DNA of 64,000 nucleotides. It comes from VRUE01 sp963697805 (GTDB taxonomy: Bacteria; Actinomycetota; Thermoleophilia; Solirubrobacterales; 70-9). The stretch is taken from positions 682,001 to 746,000 of the forward strand of contig CAVOPB010000002.1 in the NCBI GenBank assembly GCA_963697805.1, read 5' to 3'. A program made the translations under genes and the position numbers. The notes under the pieces were generated by a model. That model saw only the letters and a program-made list of their open reading frames with translations. It ran no database searches and was not told the DNA's origin. Below, piece by piece: positions 24,387 to 31,688 of this stretch (position 1 is its first letter; each line of letters begins with the position of its first letter).

Positions 24387-24825
24387 GCAGCCCGACGTCC
24401 CGGAGCCCGAACGGGCCGCGGCACCTGAGGGCGGCGCGAGCGATGCGGAGGACCCGGAGCGAGGGCTTTCCCTCGAGGAGATTCAGCGGGTCTGGCCGGC
24501 CGTGCTTGACCAGCTGCTGAAGTCTGCACCGGCTCTGGCCGCCACCTTCGAGGGGGCGAGGCCGGTGGGGCTGGACGACGAGGGGCTGCGGATCGGCTTC
24601 CCGGCGAATGCCACCTTCAACAAACGCAAGGCCGAGGCCCCCGACAAGCGCGACCAGCTCGTCGAGGCGCTGGACTCGGTGACGGGCCGGCGGCTGCAGC
24701 TGCATTACGTGCTGCTCGACGGTGAGCAGGGTGAGCCCGAGCCGGAGCCGGCCGAGGAGGCCGTGGATCACGATGCGCTGGTTGAGAAGCTGAAGAGCGA
24801 GTTCGACGCGGAGGAGGTCGGTTGA
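24250..24825 (+). CDS. Detached C-terminal part of DnaX in the +1 frame
   Basis: This frame carries the C-terminal domain of gamma/tau: GLSLEEIQRVWPAVLDQLLK, GARPVGLDDEGLRIGFPANA, RDQLVEALDSVTGRRLQLHY. An acidic tail (EGEPEPEPAEEAVD-like, LKSEFDAEEVG) follows. It is in frame 1 and open from 24238, whereas the ATPase part is in frame 0. The overlap (24238-24386) contains the G6 and C6 runs of the hairpin. ATG 24250 has no Shine-Dalgarno. A strong one (AAGGAGG, 24346-24352) sits 8 nt before an ATT codon at 24361. Fusion by slippage, independent initiation, or a simple 1-nt disruption are all possible. It overlaps ybaB at TGATG. Confidence 0.75.
   Translation: MGRGSCHRMRGALRARASSTPLIPRHPRRASEKEDESIPAATDPPEQPDVPEPERAAAPEGGASDAEDPERGLSLEEIQRVWPAVLDQLLKSAPALAATFEGARPVGLDDEGLRIGFPANATFNKRKAEAPDKRDQLVEALDSVTGRRLQLHYVLLDGEQGEPEPEPAEEAVDHDALVEKLKSEFDAEEVG
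24272..24319. repeat. Perfect 12-bp inverted repeat in the dnaX frame junction
   Basis: GGATGAGGGGGG (24272-24283) and CCCCCCTCATCC (24308-24319) pair perfectly around a 24-nt loop. A second short palindrome, TCCTGT-C-ACAGGA, lies just upstream. The G6 and C6 homopolymers are plausible slippage sites. This is the region where dnaX changes frame. Confidence 0.85.
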
Positions 24826-25163
24826 TGGCGAGAGCAGGGGGACCCGGGGGCTTCGACGTGAACGCCCTGATGAAACAGGCTCAGCAGATGCAGGAGCAGA
24901 TGCTGCAGGCCCAGGAGCAGCTCAAGGACGAGGTCGTCGAGGCGAGCGCCGGCGGCGGCATGGTCAAGGTCAAGATGGGCGGCGACCTGTCCCTGCGCGA
25001 GATCGTGATCGACCCCGAGGCCGTCGACCCCAAGGAGGTCGAGATCCTCGCCGACATGGTCCAGGCGGCGGTCAACGAGGCCCTGCGCGCCGCCCAGGAC
25101 CTTGCCGGCTCGAAGATGGGAGGGATCACGGGTGGGCTTGGCGGCGGCCTTCCGGGAATGTGA
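24825..25163 (+). CDS. ybaB: YbaB/EbfC family nucleoid-associated protein
   Basis: A 112-residue DNA-binding protein of the YbaB/EbfC family, which forms a tweezer-like dimer and is encoded between dnaX and recR in very many bacteria. Recognisable features are the Gln/Met-rich helix NALMKQAQQMQEQMLQAQEQL, the core EASAGGGMVKVKMGGDLSL, and the hydrophobic C-terminal helix (VEILADMVQAAVNEALRAAQ) followed by a Gly-rich tail. ATG 24825 overlaps the preceding TGA; an immediately upstream TTG (24822) is less likely. The stop overlaps recR by GTGA. The dnaX-ybaB-recR order supports all three calls. Confidence 0.95.
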   Translation: MARAGGPGGFDVNALMKQAQQMQEQMLQAQEQLKDEVVEASAGGGMVKVKMGGDLSLREIVIDPEAVDPKEVEILADMVQAAVNEALRAAQDLAGSKMGGITGGLGGGLPGM

Positions 25164-25759
25164 ACGGGGAGGGGCCGGCGCCCCTGTCGCGCCTGGTGGC
25201 CGAGCTCTCGCGGTTGCCCGGGATCGGGCAGCGCACCGCGCAGCGGCTCGCCTTCCACATCCTCCGCGCCCCCGATGAGGAGACGACGGCGCTGGCGACG
25301 GCGATCCGCGAGGTGAAGGAGAAGGTCGGCCTATGTCAGCGCTGCTTCAACCTCGCCGAGGGCCCGCTCTGCAGGATCTGCACCGACACCTCGCGCGACC
25401 AGACGATGATTTGCGTCGTCGAGGAGCCCGCCGACGTGATCCCGATCGAGCGCACCCATGAGTACCGCGGCCTCTACCACGTGCTCGGTGGCGCTCTCTC
25501 ACCGATCGACGGCGTCGACGCCGATGACCTCAAGATTGCCGAGCTGGTGCGGCGGGTCGAGGCCGGCGGGGTCGAGGAGGTTTTGATCGCGACCAACCCG
25601 ACGACGACGGGGGAGGCCACCGCCCTCCACCTCGCCGAGCTGCTTCGCGACTCGGCCAGGGTCACCCGGCTCGCCAGCGGCCTCCCGGTCGGCGCCGACC
25701 TCGAGCACGCCGACGAGGTCACCCTGGGCAAGGCCCTCGCGGGCCGTCGCAGTCTCTGA
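25160..25759 (+). CDS. recR: Recombination mediator RecR
   Basis: Part of the RecFOR pathway loading RecA at ssDNA gaps. The 199-residue protein has the N-terminal helix-hairpin-helix (SRLPGIGQRTAQRLAFHIL). The Cys4 zinc finger reads CQRCFNLAEGPLCRIC. The Toprim domain has VVEEPADVIPIERTHEYRG and the VLGGALSPIDGVDADDL loop. The C-terminus reads TRLASGLPVGADLEHADEVT. Every family hallmark and the standard length are present. GTG 25160 overlaps ybaB by 4 nt. An 86-nt gap separates it from the next gene. Confidence 0.97.
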   Translation: MNGEGPAPLSRLVAELSRLPGIGQRTAQRLAFHILRAPDEETTALATAIREVKEKVGLCQRCFNLAEGPLCRICTDTSRDQTMICVVEEPADVIPIERTHEYRGLYHVLGGALSPIDGVDADDLKIAELVRRVEAGGVEEVLIATNPTTTGEATALHLAELLRDSARVTRLASGLPVGADLEHADEVTLGKALAGRRSL

Positions 25760-25845
25760 GTGGACGGAAGTCCTGGACGTGTATCAACCCACTTTTCGCG
25801 GTTCGATCCCTTGCTTGCGTCCGGCGCTTCCGGGATGGTTCCGGC

Positions 25846-26550
25846 GTGGAGGCACACTCATCCAGTCGGGGCGGGGGCGGGGAGCCGATCCGCGAGCTTG
25901 CGCGTGAAGTCTCCTCGCTGCAGGTGAAGCTCCTCACCAGGCTCGAGAACGAGCTCGATAGCGGCGACGTCGAGACCTTCGCGACCGCGGCGCGGGAGCT
26001 GGCCGAGGCCTTCGGCTCGGTCTCGGCGTCGGCGGTCGGCGCTGTCGCCGGGGTTGCCGCGGAGCCCCAGCCCGCGGTCGAGCCGCCCCCGCAGATGCGC
26101 CACCGGCTCGATCAGCTGCTCGAGATGCACCGACGCTATGGGCATCCGTTCGGGATGGTGGTGATCGACGTCGAGGGGCCGGGGGCGAAGAACGGCAGCC
26201 CGGCCGGCGGTCGCGAGACGGTGCTGGCGGTGGTCGCCGCCGCTCTACGCGAAAGCATCCGCCTGGTCGACGAGGCGTTCCGGATTGAGGACGACGGGAT
26301 CTGCGTGCTGGCCCCCAACCAGGGCACGATCGGCGGGGTGCAGATGGCCGAGCGCCTGTTGGCGCTGCTCGAGCAGCTCGAGGCCGTAGGCGGCGCCAAC
26401 ATCGGGATCTCGGCGGGAGTTGTCGCCTGCCCCGACCACGGCGCCGATGCCGAAGGGCTCCTGAAGGAGGCCGACGAGGCGATGTGGCGGGCCCGGGCGG
26501 TCGGACAGCCGGTCGGCGTCGGCTCGCTGCAGGCTCTGCAAGATCGCTGA
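25846..26550 (+). CDS. Degenerate GGDEF-domain protein
   Basis: A 234-residue protein. The N-terminal 85 residues are helical with an Ala/Val/Pro-rich linker. The C-terminal 150 residues follow the GGDEF fold: LDQLLEMHRRYGHPFGMVVIDVEG at the start, VVAAALRESIRLVDEAFRIEDDGICVLAP at the active-site strand, and the closing GANIGISAGVVACPDHG and ADEAMWRARAVG. The catalytic GG(D/E)EF is replaced by IEDDG and the first metal-binding region is altered. Diguanylate cyclase activity is therefore unlikely; it may bind nucleotide or act as a signalling scaffold. GTG 25846 is the assigned start. The downstream MerR-type gene is 65 nt away on the same strand. Confidence 0.75.
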   Translation: MEAHSSSRGGGGEPIRELAREVSSLQVKLLTRLENELDSGDVETFATAARELAEAFGSVSASAVGAVAGVAAEPQPAVEPPPQMRHRLDQLLEMHRRYGHPFGMVVIDVEGPGAKNGSPAGGRETVLAVVAAALRESIRLVDEAFRIEDDGICVLAPNQGTIGGVQMAERLLALLEQLEAVGGANIGISAGVVACPDHGADAEGLLKEADEAMWRARAVGQPVGVGSLQALQDR

Positions 26551-26615
26551 CAGATACACGAAATCTGTCCATAACCGGGGTAAACCTGGAAATCCGGTGC
26601 CAGAATCCTGTGCAC

Positions 26616-27455
26616 ATGGCAGGAATTCGAACCAATGCCGCTGCAGAAGTCCTCGGCGTCAGCCCCAACACGCTGCGCAGCTGGGAGCGCCGCTACGGCT
26701 TCCCGAAGCCGAAGCGCACCGCGGGCAACCACCGCCACTATGCGCTGCTCGAGCTGCAGACGCTGCGCGACGCGCTCGCCCAGACCGGCAACATCTCCTC
26801 GGCGGTCGAACTGGCCCGCCAGCGCCAGGCCGAGCCCGCCAATGGCGACGGCCTGATCGCAGCGTTCGAGAGCTTCGACGAGGGCGCCGCCGACCGGGCG
26901 ATGGAGGAGAGCCTGGCGATCCGGCCGCTCGAGCGGACCGTCGAGGAGCTGCTGCTGCCCGGCGTCGACCGCCTCGCCGCCGACCCGGACCGCGGGGCCG
27001 AGCTCGAGTTCGCCGCCCGTTGGGCGATGGGCTGGCTCCACGGCGCCCGCCGCCTCGCCTCCGCCGCCTCGCGGCCTGCCGGAATTCTTCTGCTCGACTC
27101 GAGCCAGGGCGAGGACGCCGAGGAAATCCACGCGCAGGCGCTCGACCTGACGCTGCGTCGGGCCGGGTTCAGGGTCCTGATGCTCTCCGACGAGCTCGCC
27201 GAGGAGCGCCTCGAGCGGGCACTGCGCGCACTCGACCCGACGGCGATCGTCCTCTGCGGCCCCGGCGCCGACACCCCTTCAGCGGTGAAGCTGATCCGTC
27301 GCGTCCGCGATGCCGGGTTCGATGCCCCGCTGTTCGGCTTCCGCGCCACCGGCCTGATCGGGGACGCCGTCCCCTCCGCCGGCGAGCGTCCCAGCGAGGT
27401 GACGGGGATGCTCAACGCCGACCTGCGCCGCCGCGCCGCGCAGGCCTTCGCCTGA
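26616..27455 (+). CDS. MerR-family regulator with B12-binding-like C-terminal domain
   Basis: A 279-residue regulator. The N-terminal winged helix is classic MerR/CarA type (AAEVLGVSPNTLRSWERRYG, then FPKPKRTAGNHRHY). The C-terminal two-thirds resembles a cobalamin-binding module: a helical cap with FAARWAMGWLHGARR, then a Rossmann-like part with SSQGEDAEEIHAQALDLTLR. The His in EIHAQ occupies the place of the lower axial B12 ligand of CarH/MetH. The strict ExHxxG motif is not intact (A replaces G). It could be a CarH-like light or B12 sensor or a relic that no longer binds cobalamin. ATG 26616 is chosen; GTG 26610 is also in frame. No carotenoid genes are nearby. Confidence 0.8.
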   Translation: MAGIRTNAAAEVLGVSPNTLRSWERRYGFPKPKRTAGNHRHYALLELQTLRDALAQTGNISSAVELARQRQAEPANGDGLIAAFESFDEGAADRAMEESLAIRPLERTVEELLLPGVDRLAADPDRGAELEFAARWAMGWLHGARRLASAASRPAGILLLDSSQGEDAEEIHAQALDLTLRRAGFRVLMLSDELAEERLERALRALDPTAIVLCGPGADTPSAVKLIRRVRDAGFDAPLFGFRATGLIGDAVPSAGERPSEVTGMLNADLRRRAAQAFA

Positions 27456-27524
27456 TCCGGCTTTAACCATTTGGTAGCGCTCTAGTCACATCTCTGACAC
27501 AGGTGCGCGCAAAGGTCTGCGGCG

Positions 27525-29495
27525 ATGCGCGATCGAGTCTCGCCGCGTTGGCTCCTGCGGCCCACGGTCGCGGCGCTCGCCTGCATGTTGCAGCTGGCGC
27601 TGCCGGCTGCAGCCGGCGCGATCGTCTCCGATCCGCAGGCGATCGACGGCCCCAGCGCAGACATCATCGACGTCGCCGATGCGGCGATGTCCGAAGACGG
27701 CAGCGGCGGCGTCGTCTATCTGAAACGGGAGGAAGGCCGCGCCCACGTCTTCGTCGCCCAGTTTCGCAATGGCGCATGGGTCTCGGCCCAGCGGGTCGAC
27801 GTCGGCCAGAAATTCGACTCGAGCTGGCCCCGGATCGGGGCCGGCGACGGCGGCCGGCTGGTCGTCACCTGGGTGCAGGAGTTCGGGGTCGAAAGCGACC
27901 GGATGTTCTCGGCGACGCTCGACCCCGGAGCAACCTCCTTCCAGCCGCCGGTCCCGGTCGATCTCAACATCGGTGAGTCGACCGCGACCTATCCCGACCT
28001 GGCGATGAACCGCGGCGGGCAGGCCTATCTCGTCTACCGGGTGATCACCGACACCAGCCCATCGAACCCGCCCGGCTACCTCGGTGCCGACGTTCGGCTG
28101 GCCCGCTACACCGGGAGGCTCTGGTCGGTGATGGGAACCCCGATCGACCGCAGCATCGCGGCGCCGGTGCGGATCCCGACCGAGGAGAACTCGCCGAAGG
28201 TCGGGATCGACATCCAGGGCCAGGGCGTGGTCGCCTGGCAGGAGCCCGACGACGAATTCGTCGACCGCGTCTGGGCGCGGAGGGTGTTCGGGTCGACCGT
28301 CGGCATTCCCCTCCTGGTCAGCCCGGCGAGCTTCGAAGGGGCGCCGCTGCGGGGTCCGGCCGACGCCTTCACGCTCGACGTCGCCGGCTTCGGGCAGGCC
28401 GCGGTGGCTCTCCGCCAGCAGCCCGACCAGTCCGGCAAGCTGGCGGCGCCGCGGATCTTCGTCAATGAGATCCCGGACGTGTTCAGTCAGTCGGCGGGCT
28501 CCTTCGCCGGGGCCCGTCTCGCCGACGGTCAGCCTCGCGACGCGCTCGGGGTACCCAGCATCGGCGTGGATCCACGCGGCCTGTATGTAGCCGGCTTCGG
28601 CTCGTCCGCCGCGTCGTTACTGGGGGTGGGTGACGACGGTGGTCTGAGCAGGGTGGAGCGCCTCGACACTGGGGCGAGCAGCGCACCTGGTGATCCGCTG
28701 GTAGATCTGGCGGAAAGCGGGGCGTCGGTCGCTGCCTGGCGGGAGCTTCGTGGGGCTGTCGGCATGGTCGGCGTCCAGGAGCGACGCGCCGACGGGGTCA
28801 TAGAGCCCACGACCCTCAGCGCGGCGAGAGGTGGAGCCGTCGCCCGGATCGTGATGGGGGGATCCGGCCTGGGGGATGCGATCGCCGCCTGGGCCCAGGG
28901 CGTCGGCCCCAACAGCCAGATCGCCGCTGCCGTCGTCGATGCTCCACCGGACCCGTTCCTCTTGCTCCTTCCGAACGGTTGGCAGCACAAGAGGGAGATC
29001 CCAATCGTCTGGGATCACACGCTCAATGCGATCGGCGGGATCCGCTACTCCGTCAGTGTTGACGACGAGCCGGTGATCGAAGGCCTGCGGACATTGCACA
29101 CCACCCTCAAACCCGATCAAGTCGATGACGGCCACCATCGAGTTCAGATTTTTGCCGTCGACAATGTCGGCCAGGAAACCGGTAGCAGGACCGGAACCCT
29201 GCTGGTCGACCGCCATGGCCCTAGGATCCGCCTGCGGCTGCGCGGCGATCTGCTCACGGTGGTGGCGACAGATTCCGCATCGGGGCTCCGCCATGGCGCG
29301 GTTAGGATCTCCTTCGGCGACGGGAGCCGGGCCTCTGCGCGTCTGCGTGCCCCGAAACGGAAGAAGCGGAGCGGGAAACCCAACGCCGTCGCCCGTCATC
29401 TTTATACGGGTTCGGGGAGCTACTCGGTTCTGGTCAGGGCCCGCGATCGGGCCCACAACACCACGGTCGTGAGGAAGAGGTTGCGGGTCCGGTGA
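27525..29495 (+). CDS. Large secreted protein with propeller-like repeats
   Basis: A 656-residue exported protein with a signal peptide (LLRPTVAALACMLQLALPAAAGA). Residues 40-470 are a series of beta units: VVYLKREEGRAHVFVAQF, RLVVTWVQEFGVESD, QGQGVVAWQEPDDEF, AVALRQQPDQSGKL, ASVAAWRELRGAVGMVG and AIAAWAQGVGPNSQ. Their hydrophobic-V-x-W pattern suggests a sialidase/WD-like propeller. An Ig-like stretch follows (IRYSVSVDDEPVIEGLRTL, DDGHHRVQIFAVDNVGQETG), then a PKD-like end (GAVRISFGDGSRASA, SYSVLVRARDRAHNTT). I cannot assign a ligand. AAAGG at 27511-27515 is a plausible ribosome site for ATG 27525. The next gene overlaps the stop by GTGA. Confidence 0.78.
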   Translation: MRDRVSPRWLLRPTVAALACMLQLALPAAAGAIVSDPQAIDGPSADIIDVADAAMSEDGSGGVVYLKREEGRAHVFVAQFRNGAWVSAQRVDVGQKFDSSWPRIGAGDGGRLVVTWVQEFGVESDRMFSATLDPGATSFQPPVPVDLNIGESTATYPDLAMNRGGQAYLVYRVITDTSPSNPPGYLGADVRLARYTGRLWSVMGTPIDRSIAAPVRIPTEENSPKVGIDIQGQGVVAWQEPDDEFVDRVWARRVFGSTVGIPLLVSPASFEGAPLRGPADAFTLDVAGFGQAAVALRQQPDQSGKLAAPRIFVNEIPDVFSQSAGSFAGARLADGQPRDALGVPSIGVDPRGLYVAGFGSSAASLLGVGDDGGLSRVERLDTGASSAPGDPLVDLAESGASVAAWRELRGAVGMVGVQERRADGVIEPTTLSAARGGAVARIVMGGSGLGDAIAAWAQGVGPNSQIAAAVVDAPPDPFLLLLPNGWQHKREIPIVWDHTLNAIGGIRYSVSVDDEPVIEGLRTLHTTLKPDQVDDGHHRVQIFAVDNVGQETGSRTGTLLVDRHGPRIRLRLRGDLLTVVATDSASGLRHGAVRISFGDGSRASARLRAPKRKKRSGKPNAVARHLYTGSGSYSVLVRARDRAHNTTVVRKRLRVR

Positions 29496-31537
29496 GAGTC
29501 CGCGGCCTCGTGATCGTCGCCGTCGGGCTCATGACAGCGGCCGCGCCACCGTCCGCCGCTGGCTATTACGGCAATGCGGTCGACTCGTCAGCTGGCGCCC
29601 AGATGATCTCGGCCGACTATCAGAGGCTCGAGCAGGGGGATGAAACGACACTGTTCGCGGCGATCTCAGCCGATGGACGCTACGTCGTGATCCAGACCCG
29701 AGCGCGCAACTTCTTCTCCGACAATGACCCCGAACCGCCGGGTGACTACAGAGCCGGAGGTTTGTTTCGGTTCGACCTCGAGACAAGAGCCCTCGAAAAG
29801 GTTGCCGACGGAGACCTCCTCGAAGAAGGGGATAACCACCTGATCAGCCGCGGCGCGTTCAACCCCTCGATCAGCGCCGATGGCCGGTACGTGGCATTCA
29901 CGACGGGTTGGCAACTCGTCCCCGAGGACACGAACGAAAATCTCGATGTTTACGTCCGGGACATGGACATACCGAGCGGTCAGCCGGGAGCGTTGGAACT
30001 CGTGTCCGCGTTGGACGGGGGCGGCTCGACGGCAGCGACCTACGGCCCGCCACCGGAACCGATTCCGGGAGGCGAACCCGGTTCGGGATCATCGCGCGGA
30101 GTTGCCATATCGGCCGATGGAGAGAAGGTTGTCTTCAAGACCGACGCTCCCAGTGACCTACCGGCGGGCTCAACCCCGGATGTCCCCCCGGGGCAGCTGT
30201 TCCTCCGTGACCGGATGGCGAAGACCACAAACCTCATCACGGCGAGACGAGACCCGGGAACAGGCGAAATGACCACGACTCCTGCCGGGGGGGCCCTGGG
30301 GGCAGCGATCAGCGCGGACGGGACGACGGTCGCCTGGACCGGTTACAACGCGTCCGAACAGACGCGCTTCCTGGGAGGGGAGAACCAGGACCCGAGCGTT
30401 CCCTACTACCTCTGGCGGCGGATTGCCGACGGGCCGTCGGCGTCGACCAGGCGGGTCACGGGCCTTTCCGACCCAGACGATCCGGGCTGTCCGGTCGAAT
30501 CCGTCACCGTCTTCGACCAGGTCACCATGGGCCCCTGTTACGGGCCTCTCACCGATCAGGAGGCAAACCGAACCGGCATCGGCGAACAACCTCCGGCGAT
30601 CAGCGGGGATGGCTACACCGTCGCGTTTCTCACCGGATCCGGTCCACGCCCACTCGCCTTCACCGGAGTCGGCCTTGACCTATACGTGACCGACATGACA
30701 CCTGGTCTGAGTCGTAAGAACGCTACGACGGAGCTGACCCGCGATCCGGCGAACTTCGATCCGTCGACAAGTTCTCCGATCAGCGGAATCTCCCTCACCC
30801 CCAACGGCCGGTACCTGGCAATCACCACGGTGCGCACGAAGTTCACGCTGCCGAGCCTTCACCTGGTCGGCCCGGAACGAGCGGCTCCGAATGCCCGTGA
30901 ACTATATGTCGTCGACCGACAGGAAGAAACCCTGGAAAGGGTTGCCCATGCCGTTGACGGTGGCGACACCAACGGGGCGGTGCTGGACGGTGCCACGCTC
31001 TCGGCCGACGGAAAACGTGTCGCGTTCGTCTCCTTCGCCACCGATCTGTTTCGTGGCGACTCCAATCAGCGCCCCGATGCATTCGTCGCGACACGGCTCC
31101 CGGACCCCGAAGGGCTCCCTGAAGAAGGACAGGGTGAATCGGGGCTCGCGGGGTCGATCGAAATCGACCGCGAAGGTCCCCAGATAGGGGTCCGCACTCG
31201 ACCCAGAGCCGGTGGGGCGATCCTGGTGACCGTTTCGGTGCCCGGAGCGGGTGGGGTCAAGGCTCTTGCGAAGGCGCGCGCCGGGACGCCGCGCAAGCTT
31301 CGAACCCTCGCGACCGGGTCGGCGCGTGCAGAGGGCACCGCGCGGAGCGACGTGCGGATCATGCTCCGACCGGTGGCCCGCTACCGGGCCGAGATTCGAG
31401 AGCGCGGCAAGGTCCGCGGGCATGTCTCCGTGACCTATATCGAGTCGCGGGGTGGCCGTCCTGCCTCGGTTTCTCTTCCCGTGACCTTTCGCGCGTCGGT
31501 GCCCACCAGAGGCTCCGCGAACGAAGCCCGGAAGTGA
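29492..31537 (+). CDS. Secreted TolB/PD40-like beta-propeller protein
   Basis: A 681-residue exported protein starting at GTG 29492, coupled to the gene before. The signal peptide ends near PPSAAG. Five to six PD40/WD40-like repeats carry the SADGRYV signature (AAISADGRYVVIQT, SISADGRYVAFTT, AISADGEKVVFKT, AISADGTTVAWTG, SLTPNGRYLAITT, TLSADGKRVAFVS), as in TolB propellers. The C-terminal 110 residues are an Ig-like module (RAGGAILVTVSVPGAGGVKA, HVSVTYIESRGGRPASV) of the same type as in the proteins at 13616 and 31689. TolB itself is not expected in this lineage, so a surface scaffold or sensor role is more likely. The codon composition is somewhat less GC-biased than in the flanking housekeeping genes. 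Confidence 0.8.
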   Translation: MRVRGLVIVAVGLMTAAAPPSAAGYYGNAVDSSAGAQMISADYQRLEQGDETTLFAAISADGRYVVIQTRARNFFSDNDPEPPGDYRAGGLFRFDLETRALEKVADGDLLEEGDNHLISRGAFNPSISADGRYVAFTTGWQLVPEDTNENLDVYVRDMDIPSGQPGALELVSALDGGGSTAATYGPPPEPIPGGEPGSGSSRGVAISADGEKVVFKTDAPSDLPAGSTPDVPPGQLFLRDRMAKTTNLITARRDPGTGEMTTTPAGGALGAAISADGTTVAWTGYNASEQTRFLGGENQDPSVPYYLWRRIADGPSASTRRVTGLSDPDDPGCPVESVTVFDQVTMGPCYGPLTDQEANRTGIGEQPPAISGDGYTVAFLTGSGPRPLAFTGVGLDLYVTDMTPGLSRKNATTELTRDPANFDPSTSSPISGISLTPNGRYLAITTVRTKFTLPSLHLVGPERAAPNARELYVVDRQEETLERVAHAVDGGDTNGAVLDGATLSADGKRVAFVSFATDLFRGDSNQRPDAFVATRLPDPEGLPEEGQGESGLAGSIEIDREGPQIGVRTRPRAGGAILVTVSVPGAGGVKALAKARAGTPRKLRTLATGSARAEGTARSDVRIMLRPVARYRAEIRERGKVRGHVSVTYIESRGGRPASVSLPVTFRASVPTRGSANEARK

Positions 31538-31565
31538 AGTACTTGTCATGGGCTGGAAAAGAATT

Positions 31566-31627
31566 GGTGACGATATTGGCAACAAGCTGTAACGCAATCG
31601 TAGAAGTCCTGTGAAGCCGCTTGACAG
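31566..31627 (+). promoter_or_regulatory. Putative PHO-box-like array of 11-bp units
   Basis: Six 7-nt units in strict 11-nt register: GGTGACG, TGGCAAC, TGTAACG, CGTAGAA, TGTGAAG, TTGACAG, each followed by a 4-nt spacer. They resemble GGTGAAC, the reverse complement of the actinobacterial PHO unit GTTCACC. Similarity is weaker than at 43116-43198. The array ends 61 nt before the PstS-like gene's start. Confidence 0.4.
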
Positions 31628-31688
31628 GGTCATTGGGGGGTGACAACCCTTCTGCCGGAAGAATCAGTCGATGAAAGGAATGACTCTG

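Noticed and set aside
24378..24392. prfB-like +1 programmed frameshift at TCC-TGA in dnaX
   Set aside because: The P-site codon TCC cannot re-pair well with CCT, and the SD-like AAGGAGG is about 30 nt away rather than the 3 nt spacing of prfB. Slippage at the G6/C6 runs or a plain indel fits better.
31619..31645. TTGACA at about 31621 as a sigma-70 -35 element for the PstS-like gene
   Set aside because: No acceptable -10 lies 16-18 nt downstream, and the hexamer coincides with a unit of the 11-nt repeat array.
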